64,000 nucleotides of DNA. It comes from Cutaneotrichosporon cavernicola. Its lineage: Eukaryota; Basidiomycota; Tremellomycetes; Trichosporonales; Trichosporonaceae. Below the pieces are notes generated by a model that saw nothing but the letters and a program-made list of their open reading frames with translations, was not told where the DNA came from and did no database searches. The stretch is taken from the NCBI RefSeq assembly GCF_030864355.1, contig NC_083395.1, positions 1,798,001 through 1,862,000 of the forward strand, in the 5' to 3' direction. This document shows positions 45,048 through 56,479 of this stretch, piece after piece. Positions within the stretch are counted from its first letter, which is position 1, and each line of letters begins with the position of its first letter. Made by a program: the position numbers and the translations under genes.

Positions 45048-45439
45048 CTCGATGCAATAATGTCGATGAACCGCTCCATCTTGTCATCTTGAACACTTCT
45101 ATTGTTGTTCTGATGCCATCACTAGTTGACTACAATGGTCCGTACCGGCTAAACCGCCAGATACTCATCATGATGTGATACGAAATGAGGTGTGATCGCC
45201 GTTCTGGCTCCCAACCATGCAACCGGCCCGCCCCCCGCCCGCCATGTCCGCTCGGCGTTGACTCTCTCATCCAGATCAGTGGCACCCACATCCATTCGCC
45301 ACTCCAACAACTTGGTTCTCTTTAGCTCCTACCTTCTCCTGGCTCCTAGCTCCTAGCTCCTAGCGCATATTCGCAGTGCGCTCCCCTCTCCTTATTGCTT
45401 GCCTTTTGGGAACCTCCACTTCTTCATCGACCGCCACCC

Positions 45440-47043
45440 ATGCTCCGTCTCAAGGCGCGGGAGTCGTCGCGCGCGCCGTTCAGCTTTAGCGTGGCGCCTC
45501 CGCCGGACGACGATGGACCTGCGACAAGTAACAAGTTTCCGCATCCACCAGGAGCGTTCCTCACCGAACGCGATATGCACATGTACGGCGCACAGCCACT
45601 CGGCGAAGAGCCGGGCCGCGGCGTCGTACGGTGTACCCGGTGCGCGCGGACTGTGCTCGAGTGGGCCGCGGGAGAACACATGCGTGAGTTGGAGGAGTGG
45701 GATGGGTGGCGGTAGCTCGTTTGTGTGGGGGGTAGGGGTGTGATGTGATCCACATCCATCGCACAGCAACGCCGTACCCTAACCTAGTAATGTACGACTG
45801 CTGACACCAGGTATCTGCTCTCATGTGCTGGATGGCACGCCGCTGAATGCCAAGAAGGCCAAAGTGGACAAGAAGGTCGAAGGCAAGAAACGGCGGGCGT
45901 CAGAGGGTACGTCTCCACCCAACAAACCTAACTCCTAACTGTACAGTGTCAGATACCCCTGACTCGCCGACCAAGAAGAAGGCGCGAGTGCTCGAGATGT
46001 CGCTTGACGACGATGAGATGGACCCCGCCGCATACAAGGGTCTCAAGAAGAGCGAGATCAAGAAACTGCTCAAGGAGCGCGAGCGGCTCAAGAAGCGCGC
46101 TGCCAAGGAGGCCGAGAAGGCGCAGGCGGCAGAGCGGCGCAGGGCACGGGGTGAGTGGCAGATGGAGCGCGCAGGCACGCCAAGCCTTTGGTCGGAGAGG
46201 CCACTGTGCGCGGTGTGGCTCTAGCTCTGGAGGTCTGAGATTGGAGCGAGCGTGGCGGGTGACTCGGCGCCCACGGATCTATGACATGGCGCTTGTGACG
46301 GTGTTTCGCGTCGCCTTGGAGGCGGACTGGTGACCCACGCCACCAGCCATTACATTGGGCTCGGCGGTAGTGGTGGTATTGGGCTCGGTGGTAGTGGGGC
46401 GGGCGTCTCTGCGCCCAACTGCGATACCCAGGCGACCGTCCGGATCTTTTTGGAGCTCCACTCTCTCTTCTCTTCTCTTCTCCCCCCGCTGACAGCAGCC
46501 AACAACCCGCTCGACTACGACCGCCAATGCGGTGTAATCAACGACAAGGGTCTCCCGTGCTCCCGTTCCTTGACATGCAAGACGCATACCGTCGGCGCCA
46601 AACGCGCAGTCCAAGGCCGTACCCGTCTCTACGACGAGCTATTCCTGGAATGGCAGCGCGCCCACAACCCAAACTTCAAGGAACCCGCCCCGAAACGCGA
46701 AGCCAAAGTCGTCCCAAAGGTGGTCAAGAAGAAGCGCGTCGTGCCGGACGAAGAGGGACTGCGGGCGGACGAGGACGGCCGGCGCGAGATGGACGAGCTT
46801 ATTCGCGCTGCTGCGCGGGCTGGCGATCGCGTTAAACTCGCTCCGGCGCCGCGGCCTATTTCGAGCCCGTGGCGGACTACTACTTACGAACAGATCAGTA
46901 TGGGCGATCTTCTGACCAAGGCTTTGGCAGCGCGCCCACGGCCCGCACCAAGTAGTATTACTCCACAGAGGCTGGGGAGCCAGAGCAAGCCCGGGCCAGC
47001 GGTTGTGGCACCCATGCTGGCGCCGGCTAGTGTTACCGCCTAG
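45440..47043 (+). CDS. SGF73: SAGA-associated factor 73 (ataxin-7-like, SCA7 domain)
   Basis: Sgf73 anchors the deubiquitinase module to the SAGA coactivator. Exons 45440-45683, 45811-45906, 45947-46150 and 46499-47043 give 362 residues. The N-terminal zinc finger (Cys65, Cys68, His80, Cys84) is rebuilt across intron 1. A Lys-rich middle part follows (KKSEIKKLLKERERLKKRA). The SCA7 domain (about 184-235) has DYDRQCGVINDKGLPCSRS, then LTCKTHTVGAKR. The tail is basic and proline-rich. Intron 3 is 348 nt, unusually long, and ends in a NAGNAG acceptor (cagcag) that allows one extra Ala. Confidence 0.93.
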
Positions 47044-47440
47044 TTGTATTCCTGTTGTAGCTATACCCATGCTTTGTGCCCTAGGGAGAAAAGCGATAGA
47101 TTATGGACGCAAATGTTTGTCACTGGTCGACGTAATCGCCTTTCACGCTCGTCCAGTCTCGTGGTGTTGTGAGGAATTGGTGGGTGGGCTAGGTGCGTAA
47201 AGCGCAAACTTGCAGTGACCAGCGTCATCGATGAGCCGAGGTTGGCGGCGCTCCTCTCCAGCACGCCCTGTGTCCTCGTGAGATCGCCGACCTATCTTGT
47301 GTTGGGGACGGCTGCCTCTCCTGTGTCTCCGGTGGACACTGCAAGGCCATGTTGGCATTGTCGATGGAGCACAACGCTCGACACCACCACCCAGTGCCAG
47401 ACTAATATACATGCTGCATTGCTAATACACTATCATACAT
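47044..47440. other. Convergent intergenic region
   Basis: 0.4 kb between the SGF73 and DPB3-like 3' ends. I see no gene. Confidence 0.5.
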
Positions 47441-48556
47441 CTAGTCGATCTGCATGGGCTCGGCCGCCGCGGCGTTCATACTTCGGCGTGAGCTGCGGGT
47501 CGCGAGCGCGTGGGGCGTCGTAGGCGCGTTCTTGCCGGTGTGTACGCGCGGCGGTGCAGGGGGAGGAGGGGGCTGTGCGGGCTTGGATGGCTGGGACACG
47601 GCGGAGCGCGCATGGGTATTAGGTGGGCGCTTGACAATCGCGTTTGGGAAGAGCGGGTTGGTGCTGAGCGCCAGTGGAGGCAGGTCCTCGGGCGCGTTCG
47701 ACAGGTCGAGGCTGTCGCCGATAACGCCAGCTGGCTCGGACGGGTCGCGCGGCTGGTCGTCTTCGTGCATCATCGCGCTCTCGTCCGCCACGAGCTTGGC
47801 CTTGCGCCGCTCAAGCGCCTCGGACATTGTTACCGGGAGAGGGATCACGTCTCGGTGTCAGCGTGCTCTGAGAGACAAGAAGAGCGGCTCAGGGAGAAGA
47901 TTTCACGTCCTCGGCCCCGGAGGGGCCATCTGGGCGATTCTGACGATATTGAAGTTTCATCATTGCCTCGAGGAAGACCCACCTTTCAAAAAGTCAAACT
48001 CCTCGGTGCGCGAGACGACGTTGGCCATGTCCTTGTAGCTGATGATGCGGCGCTTCTCGAGGCGCGCCTTTGTGTAGCCCTCCTCCATAAAGTGCTTGAC
48101 AAAGTATTCCTGCTGTCAGTTCTCGGAGCAGTCTGGAGCTGCACTCACGGTCGCGACCGAGATCAGAAACGTCGCTTCGGCGCTCATCATGTCGAGGTCC
48201 TTGTCCGACTTTATGATGCGCTTGACGCGCGCAATGGGGAACATGGTCGTGCCAACCTCCTTCTCGGCGAGCGACTGGCGCGACTTTATGATGCGCTTCT
48301 TCTTGACCGGCGCTGGCGAGTGAGTAGGCATTTCGGGGTGGGGGGGAAGGGGGGTGGATGAGACGAGGAGGTCGCGAGGGATTGTGGAAGAAAGCGGAAG
48401 ATAGGAACCAGAGTGAGAGGGTAGGTGCGAGTGCACGCTCGCACGTCCATGTCAAGGTCCCACGGCGACACACGGGTTCAGAGGAGGGTACTCACCATCG
48501 ACCTCTGCGCCGTCCTCGCTCCGTTCTGCTGGTGGATGGTCGTCAGAGTCTTGCAT
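47441..48556 (-). CDS. Histone-fold protein, DPB3/CHRAC1 (NF-YC) type
   Basis: Small NF-YC-like histone-fold subunits serve DNA polymerase epsilon (Dpb3) or ISWI/CHRAC complexes. Exons 48556-48496, 48312-48149, 48109-47983 and 47850-47441 give 253 residues. The fold spans about 40-115: TMFPIARVKRIIKSDKDLDM, MSAEATFLISVATEYFVKHF and RRIISYKDMANVVSRTEEFD. The FLKDVIPLPVTMSEAL continuation matches Dpb3/Dls1. The C-terminal half is Pro-rich and disordered. The last intron uses a GTGGGT donor and a CGAG acceptor. The assignment to polymerase epsilon or a remodeller cannot be settled from sequence. Confidence 0.88.
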
Positions 48557-48869
48557 GGTGGTGGGTGGGTGGGTGGGTGGATAGATGGGTGGATAGATGA
48601 GAGCAAGTCGCGTCGGTTCAGAGTTGGTTGAGGGCTAACGAACGGCGGGATCAATTCCTCGGTTGGGTGACAGTTGGATTGTTGTGGACGCCTCGCGCAC
48701 GTGACATTGACCAGCCGAGTTGTGTGGCACAAGTGCAGTTGCGGTCCCAAGTCATCAGGCCATTCCCGCCAGCAACTATGCCACCCCCACCGCATGCGGT
48801 ACACTAATTTACATTACAAGATGCTATGATATGAGAAATTCTATGCTAGTCCTAAATCCTAGGATACTT
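48557..48869. other. Intergenic region
   Basis: 313 bp between the DPB3-like start and the PH-gene stop. Directly before the ATG is a CCCA repeat on the sense strand (48561-48580). Confidence 0.55.
48561..48580. repeat. GGGT/CCCA repeat in the DPB3-like leader
   Basis: Tandem gggt units (ccca on the sense strand) end within 5 nt of the ATG. Further ggtggatagat units follow to about 48600. Confidence 0.8.
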
Positions 48870-51615
48870 CTAAACGGCAGACCTGCCGCCCGCAGCCGCC
48901 TGGTCCTCGGCCACCATGCGATCGCGCTCGTGCTCGGCGTGCTCGGCCGCAACCACCGCCGCGAGGTTACCTTCCGGTGAGTCTGCAAACGCCGCGTTGG
49001 CGTTATCGCTCGTCGGCACGGCGTTGGGGTCCACCTCTGGCTGTGGGCGCCTGCGCCTCCGCCGGCGGGGAAGCGTCTGTTGTATGGGCATGGGGCGGGT
49101 GTCGAGGTCCAGCGCGACGTTGGCGGCGGCCTGGAACGCCTCGATCCACTGGACGCATTGCCGCGCCGTGTCCGTCTGGAGCATGAACTGCTGTCCTTGG
49201 ACACGGAGGCGGACGCAGTGCAGACGTTTCTTGTAGTCCGCAGCCAGGCCCGATTCCGCACCCTGCATGCTGTACACGTGCACGAGCACGTTGTGAGCAA
49301 AGGGCATGTGGCTCGCGATGGGGGCTGAGGCCGTCGAACTCGCTACCGAGTCTGCCCCGCCACTCTGGCGTCGAGGCGGCTCGAAAAGCGTCCGGTCCTT
49401 GCTCTCCGGGCCCTGGTCGTAACGTGTCGGAGTTCTGCTCCCAACTGTGCCCCTGCGCGCGTTCGACAGCGCCGTCGCGAACGCGTTGATTCTCGGGGCG
49501 GCTTCCTGTCCCACGGTCGCCCGACGGGCTTGCTTGATCGCCTGCACGGGGTTTTGGGAAGGTAGCGACGCGCGGTGGTGATCGGGAGCGAGGTGTACGT
49601 GAAGATAACAGTACGACTCGTTCTCGTCCGCTGTGAGGTATGGCTCACCCATTCGTAACGGTACCTTCGTTGGGTCAAACTTGTACACGAACAGCGCGGT
49701 GCCGTGCAGCACAAAATAGTGCTTCTTCCAAGCGCGGTCGCGCGCCTGGACACCTGGCTGGATAAACTCCATCTTGCGCGACAGCGTGCCTTCAATGTGT
49801 ACGCCGCACCAGTAGGGCGGGAGGCGTTCATGGCCCTCCTCCTCGCGGGGGTCGACGACTGGCGCGTTGTGGTTCAGGTGCACCGACTCGTACATGGGAG
49901 GGGCTGGGTCCGCGTCACCAGCAGACAAGCGGCGCTTCAGCGGTGGTGGGCGCACATAGTCGTGATCGAGATCAGGCGCGGTTGCCTGTACCTCGTGGAC
50001 GGTCTCTAGCTCATCGGGCGAATCGACCGCCGGAGCCGCTGTGAGCTGAGTCCGCGGGGTGGACAGGTTCATCATCGACTGTGAGAGCTGCGAGTACAGC
50101 GACGGCCGCCTTGATCCTGGCGACGGAGTTGTGGGGGACGGCGTGGCAATCGACGTCTGCGCAAGTGACCCCGACGCATTGTCGTCGATCGACACCGAGT
50201 CAAAGCTCTCTTCCACACTCGAGTCGTCTCCAACCTCGTCGGCCTCGGGAGCATTGGCACTAGGCCAGGGCACTGACGCCACGCCGAGAGAGCTGGGCGT
50301 GTCGTCTGAGACTGAGGGTGAACTCTGCTCGCGTTGCAATGCAGCTAAGCCGACCGACGAGGCTGTCCTCGAGCCAGGCTGTGGCGTTCCCGAACGCGAC
50401 TCCTCAGTTACGGGGTCCATGGCGAGATGCCCAAGGCCCTTGTGAATGTAGGCTGAATGGGGCGGGGACGCGGGGTGGGCCCTGGGAGTCGCGCCGACAT
50501 GTCCATCTGCCGACTCGCCCTCGTCGTCTTCGTCGTCTTCTTCCTCTTCTGGTTCTTGTGGCTGGCGACTTGGGACACGAAGAATGACAGGCTGGAGTTA
50601 GCACGTCTCTGAAACACTAACGCACCATTGATTTTGTCGCGCGGCGCACCTCAGCGTCCGTGAGGTCCTTGCTGTTGTTGCGAGACTGGGCCACGGGCGT
50701 GGGGAACGGGAAGCTGCCCGACGCCCGCGAGTTGGTTCTAGAGAGAGCGGGGGATTGGAGTGCAAGCGTGCCCCAGCCAGGGGACATGCTGCCGGTGTTG
50801 AGCGATGGCAGGTGCGCGATGGGCATCGGCATCGGCGGAGCGTGCAGGACGGGTGGCATGCGGTGCGGCGAGCCTACACTGCATGCCGAGATTGCCGAGA
50901 CTGCTGATCCCCGCCTGCGAGCGATGGCAAAGGGATCGCTGCCGAGGCGGGCGTCGCGGGTTTCCGTGATGGCCGAGTTCTCCAAGGTCGTTGCAAAGTG
51001 TGTTTCTGGGGAGGGAGGGACCGAAGTATGGGGTGTATGGAATGCCGATGCCTCCGGTGAGGCGCCAGTATCCACGGTCAATGGTGGGCGGGGTGACGTT
51101 GACACTGGTAAGGTGGGAGGGACGGGTGCGGCAGTTGGGGGGGTGGCGGCCGCGTGGAGATTAGCGGCGAGGTTGAGAGCGGCCGGGGCCGAGGTGACGG
51201 GTACAGGTGCTGGTGCGGTTGGTGGTGCGGGCGCTGGGGTGACGATGGGAGCGACGACGTCCTGGGAAAGAAGTTTCATGGCTTCGGTAGGATTCTCGGA
51301 GAGTGATACGCTCCCATTCAGCGGGGTAATACTAGCGCTCCCACTATCCGCCTTGTGTGCGGGGGAAGGTGGCTCGGCATGGGCCTTTGGTTCAGGTGTT
51401 TCAGGTGTAGGTTGCCGACTCTGGCGGCTCTGCGGCTGGCTCTCGATTCTGAGGCTGAGCCTCGATCCGCGATGCAGCAGCGTGCGCAGCTTGTGCAGTG
51501 CAAGCGACTCGACTGTCACCTCAATGGGCGGGGTACCAGGTGTGTGTGGCGTGCTCGGGGTACGCGGTGGATGTTGGCCCGACATGGTCCGCCGTTTTTG
51601 ATGGAAGAGGGGCAT
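48870..51615 (-). CDS. PH-domain protein with large low-complexity regions
   Basis: A probable membrane-lipid or protein-binding scaffold. Exons 51615-50626 and 50591-48870 give 903 residues. An alternative start at 51582 would remove 11 residues. The first about 590 residues are Ser/Pro-rich, with acidic runs just after the junction (EPEEEEDDEDDEGE). The PH domain runs about 592-822. It starts GVHIEGTLSRKMEF and WKKHYFVLHGTALFVYKFD and ends LRVQGQQFMLQTDTARQCVQW. About 100 disordered residues (660-757) are inserted in it. A basic patch (PRRRRRRRP) follows. The 35-nt intron joins what otherwise look like two genes. Confidence 0.8.
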
Positions 51616-53111
51616 GGGTGGTGTCGGGGTGTCGACGGGTCGGCGCTGGTGACCCCGTGATTTCGTCGACAGTCAGGTCAGAGGCTGCGCGGGTGGGCTG
51701 TGCTGCGAAAAGTGGTTCCGGGTGGTGGAGAGCTATGTGTGATGGAATGGGAGATGGAATGCTAAATACAAGTGGAGAGTGCGAGAGAAGGTAGTTGGTC
51801 GTGTAGAGTTGTGCAGTTGTGTAAATTATGTAGGTGTTGTCACTGTTTGAGTGTTTGATGGTTTGAGCAAGATGGAGAATTGTGTTCAGGATGGTTTGAG
51901 TGGTTGAGAGTCCCAGTTGTTGCCAGTGTATTGAACTTTGAATTGAGGGGTGGTGGTGGTGAATATAGAAAAGCAAGGTGGCACGGCTGCGTATCCCCAT
52001 TGTCAATCTCCTTTACTCGTACTCACTCAAAATGACGTCTGCCCACTCAGCCTTGCCATGACCCATAAACTCTAACCCCAGAATAATCAGGGTACAGTAG
52101 ACAAACCCCGCTCAACATCAGCTAAACTTGCTGACCTCTGATCAATCCCGGGTTTCCCTACTCCGGGTTCTCCCTAGTGCCATCTTGTAACATCGAGGCG
52201 TGTCATGCAGACCATTTCGCATCACATGTGGCTGACTCACAGTGGTATGCCAGTATTCAAAGGCTAGATCTACGAATGTCAGTAATGCCCAGGGTTCCGG
52301 GGCGGAGTATCTCCCTCTCCACACTGGCGTTGGTAGTGTTAGATGCCAGTCCGTGCGTCTCGCTGGCCACCTGAGTGTGACTAACCCAATGTCAATGCTT
52401 AATGAGACGCGACCGCGAGGAGAAACTAACCCTACACTAGTATTGGTCCAAAGCTGTCATTACCCGCGTACACAAAATGAAAATCAACGTCATCCTCTCC
52501 AATCGGAAATTCCGTCGGACGTGAGCGGCATTACCTCCCCTTTCATCCCTTATCTACATGTTCCAAGTCTTCCAACTTGGACTGCCAGAGCTCTACCTCC
52601 ACGTAGATCGCGTGCCGGCCGAGGGAGGGAGTGGTACCCGCCGAGCTACTCCGGCCGTGCTGGCGCTTGGGGCATATGTGTTGGCCCGACTTGGTGGTAG
52701 CGGAACGCGACATGGATCGATGAGCGGCGTTTCCCCTCGGTTCTTGAGAATCGACCGAGGACGCGGGTCATCCTCCTCCGAAAGCGACTGGTGTGGTGTG
52801 AACAGAGTAGGTGGGGAATGCGGTGAGAGAAACAGTGTCCAAGATATGATAAGCTACGAAATCTCAGGCCCGGCACGAGTTCGGCACGGGTGAGACATGG
52901 TTCTCAATTCGCGACCGGGCCTCGGCCTGGACGAGAATAGCCCAGACGCTGATCATACCACAGATCGTGATGGAGACTCTGGCAAAACACTCATACCGCG
53001 CAGTCGCGCTGACTCACCTCAACAGCTGTGCGATACGAACGCGGGCGGGATGGGACTCGGTTCCGTGGAACTGGCGACGGGCCAGGAGAGGGCGTGCACG
53101 TGGGCGCCCCG
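51616..53111. other. Intergenic region, 1.5 kb
   Basis: It lies upstream of the PH-domain gene and downstream of the Q-rich gene. Frames at 52242-52700 and 52558-52893 lack codon bias and motifs. Presumably promoter and UTR; I see no RNA gene. Confidence 0.45.
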
Positions 53112-56100
53112 CTAGGTCTGCGCGATTCGAGGGGCGTCCTTGTGCTCGACTGACGTCAGTTCGGTAATGTGTGCGGCGTACAGGCGGTTGAACCGTGATC
53201 TGGGGTCAGCTAGCGAAATAATCTGAGCTCACCGACGGCGCTCGCTGGTACATTGGGTCCGAGAGCTCAGGAGCAGCGCCGCCGATGCTAATCCCCAGCG
53301 CGGGGATGGGCCGGGGGGACCGGGCGGGCGTCCGTTCCTGTCGTCAGAGTCTAGCAACTACATCATGGGTATCTCCCACCCGCCGTCTTGGTTGGTGTCT
53401 TGGCCGTTTTAGATCCCTCTGCCGTCCCTCGTCCCTCCCTTGGCTCCCCCGGCTGCTCCGCATTCTTGCAAACGCTGCTCCCCCAGCCCCTCTCACGCTT
53501 GCAAACGCCGCTCCGCCCAACCCACCCCCTCAACCCATTCGCTACGTACCGCTTCCCGGACGCTGCGAGCAGGCGTGGGCGGCTCCTCGCTAATCCGGCT
53601 AAGGTCGGCCCTCATCACGTCGCCCAACCGCGAGGGCGCAAGGCGGGACTGGGCTGCCGAATAGTCCGATTCGGACCTGCGGTCAGCTCCTCATTTTAAG
53701 CAACGTACGAAGGGAGCGGCATAGCAGCCGCGGCCGCCAGGTCGTCGCTCCCACCGCGGTAGCTGCGGGCAACAAGCGACGCGCGCTCCTGGAACGCCTT
53801 CATGGCCATCACCTCGGGGTTGTCGAAGCTCGGGTCCGGTCCGTCCCATGCTGGATACTTGCTGTCCCGGTGTGGACCTTGATGTCCCATCACGGCAGCG
53901 CTTGCGAGATCTGTAGGCTGACTCACACCCCGAGTGTTCCGCAGTTCGGGGAGAGGCTTGTTAACTCCCATAACGCTGCGGTTGGAACGGACTGTGGGTG
54001 CGGCGCGAGATATGAATGATGGTGCCACGCGGGATGTGTGTGACGGCGCGCGGGTGACAGGCTGGGCCGGTGTACCCTGCACGCGGTCGATGAAGCTTTC
54101 GGTCACCTGCCCGCGGGGCATCCCCGAGTACTGGCTCATGCGTGAGTCGAATAGCGGGCCGCGTCCGTCCAATGAAGCCACAGAGCGGTGGGAGCGCTGC
54201 GGTTGCGAAGGGACTGGGACGGGGACAGGCTGGAGGACTGACGCAGGGAGGCTGGGTGCTGGGACGTTGACGAAAGCGGGGTATACCTGAGGAGCCATGG
54301 CCTGGCCCGTGTGCGATGGCTGGGTTGGGATGCGCCGTTGAGTGGGTGCGCCTTGCGTAGTCAGAGGCCCTTGTGGGCCGAGATGGAGCGGCACCGATGT
54401 TGCCAAGTTACCGAGCGCTGCCTGCGCACCCAAGCTCGTTGGGAGCGGAGTCACCATGGGCACGACTGGGGGTTGCTGGGACGTCGCCGCCGACAGTTGC
54501 GGCATGGGCTGGACTGTCTGCTGGGGCTGGGTGAACTGCTGGGGCTGGGTGAACTGCTGAGGCTGGGTGAACTGCTGTGGTTGGGGCTGCGACTGTCGGG
54601 GCCGCTGCTGTTGGGGCTGCAGCTGTTGGAGCCGCTGCTGTTGAGGCTGCTTGTTAGCCTGTGGTTGCTGAGCCTGTGGAGGGGCGGCTCGCTGGGTCTG
54701 AGTCTGTGGCTGGGGCTGTTGCTGTCCCTGCGGAATCGCTTGCACCTGCTGCTGGAACTGCTGCGCGGCCGACCCCATACTCGGCAGCCGGTCCACACGC
54801 ACCCCGAGAGGAGACAGCGAGAAGTCGTTCGGCTGGCTCACGGCTCCTCTGGGAGCGGTAGTGGGCTGTCCAGCGGGAGCGGTGGTAGGCTGTGCAACGG
54901 GCCCGGTAGTAAGGTCTCCGGGGGGAGCGGTAGTCAGCTGTCCAACAGGCAGGGGCGGGTGTGGGCCCATCCACCGCTCGGCTTCGGCGAACGCTTCAGT
55001 GCGGCCCTCCTCGTGTCCGACCTTACGGGCATCGCGCACCCTTATCTCTGCGTGGTACTTGACGAGGCTGGGTGAGCTTCCATCTAGTTTGGACTCACCG
55101 GCCCTTTGTTTCCTCAAACGCGCGAAGCAGCCTCCGACGCTCCTCTTCCCCCCGCCGACTATCATCCTTCGCCCGGCGGAGAATAGACACCGCGACGGCC
55201 AGCTCGCGCCTGTCTGCCTCGCGCTTTGCCGCCGTGTCAGCCGCTCGCCTCTCCACCTCTCCGGTCCGGATCTTCTCAGCCACGAGTTTGGCCTGCAGGG
55301 TCCGAAGGGCGTCTTCGGCCTCCTTGAGACGGGAAGTGGTCTCGGCGAGCCGCAGGGCTCCCCGGACCTGTTCAGCCTTGGCGGCGGCAGCTTGGCGGTC
55401 TTCCTGCTCCTCGTCAGCACGGGCCTCCTTCTCCCTCTGGGCGGCGATTAGGGCAGCCCGATGAGCCTTCATCGACCTGTCATTAGCAAAGTCGAGCGGA
55501 GACGTACGGATACTGGAGGGCGTGCAGAGAGTGGTCAGCTTCGTCGGTGTATGTCTCGACGCCGGCTGGGGAGGACGTGGTAGTGGGGCTTGGGGGTCGT
55601 TCCACGAACTTGGTGTATGAGCTCCCGGTGTCGCTGGTGTCGTTGGGCCGCTCGCGCGACACGGATCGAGAGCGGGGACGGGGAGTGATTGCTCTTGAGC
55701 GGGGACGATCCTCGCCGTCCCTGTCCGTCCCGCCTCGAGGGACGTTGACGACGCTTATGCTGTCGTGGGGCCCGAGCGTCTCGGCGCGCCGGAGGCCCGA
55801 TGCCTGGGTTGCGGGTGTTTGTGGTACGCTCATGGCCGAATGGCGAAAGGGTGAGGCGAGGGCTGGGGGCGGTGCAGAGTGCCGACTGCGGCCAGAAGCG
55901 GAACGGGGCATGGGTGACGCGGGGGTGCGGGGGGTACGTTCCTGCGCCCACTTGTAGGCGTTTAGGCGGGCGTTGAGGTCGTCGGTGCTGGTGTGAGGGG
56001 GGAAGGAGGAAGAGGCAAGGTGAGAGGTGAGAGTGGGGAAGGAGGACGAGGCAAGGTGGGAAGAATGAGTGACAGGTTGGGACGACAATCGGTGCCACAC

Positions 56101-56210
56101 ATGTCATTCAACCCGCGCCACTAAACTTACTTGAGAGGGCAGGCTCGCTCGTCGCGCTCGTCTTGGATCGCGTCTTGGAGGACGACCAAGGCGCGCTCGA
56201 CGGCGCTCAT
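53112..56210 (-). CDS. Q-rich coiled-coil protein, uncharacterised (seven exons)
   Basis: Exons 56210-56131, 55987-55508, 55476-55099, 55067-53709, 53676-53550, 53337-53237 and 53199-53112 give 870 residues. The N-terminus is Ser/Pro/Arg-rich. Residues about 188-312 form a long charged coiled coil (LKEAEDALRTLQAKLVAEKI). The centre is Gln/Pro-rich with QQFTQP three times. The C-terminal exons end in a compact helical piece (FNRLYAAHITELTSVEHKD). Stopping at 53696 would be read-through of a 32-nt intron. The junction before the last exon is least certain: donors GTCGGT and GTGAGC lie 4 nt apart, and only the first keeps the high-GC3 frame. No family is recognised. Confidence 0.7.
54520..54575. 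repeat. 18-bp coding repeat (QQFTQP x3)
   Basis: Three near-identical 18-bp units within the Gln-rich region, flanked by further CAG/CTG-like interrupted Gln codons. They could vary in copy number. Confidence 0.75.
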
Positions 56211-56479
56211 GTTTGCTGGTCTCCTTTGACGTGGGTTGGATGGAGTGTGGTATGGGTCTTGGTTTTGGTGGACCATTTCATGAGGAATGATGGATTGCGC
56301 GAGGGAGTTTTAGCTGGACAGAGGGTGATATTGAACAATGAGTGTTTGGTAACCGCACAGGCCCACAGACCACCAGGGAGTTTTAATGAGGGTCAGCATG
56401 TCAGGATGGCTGGTCAGTGCACGGACCACCGCGTCGTTGGCAGTTGGAAACAAGATCTCATCTCCGTTGAAGTGAAGCG

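Larger units (their letters stand above)
44603..45439. other. Divergent intergenic region
   Basis: 0.84 kb between the KRE9-like gene and SGF73. It contains a 14-bp tandem repeat at 45011-45047 and ctcctag repeats near 45340-45363. No exon is supported. Confidence 0.5.

Noticed and set aside
55600..56107. Separate Arg/Pro-rich gene at 56107-55535
   Set aside because: It is an out-of-frame reading of exon 2 and the first intron of the Q-rich coiled-coil gene.
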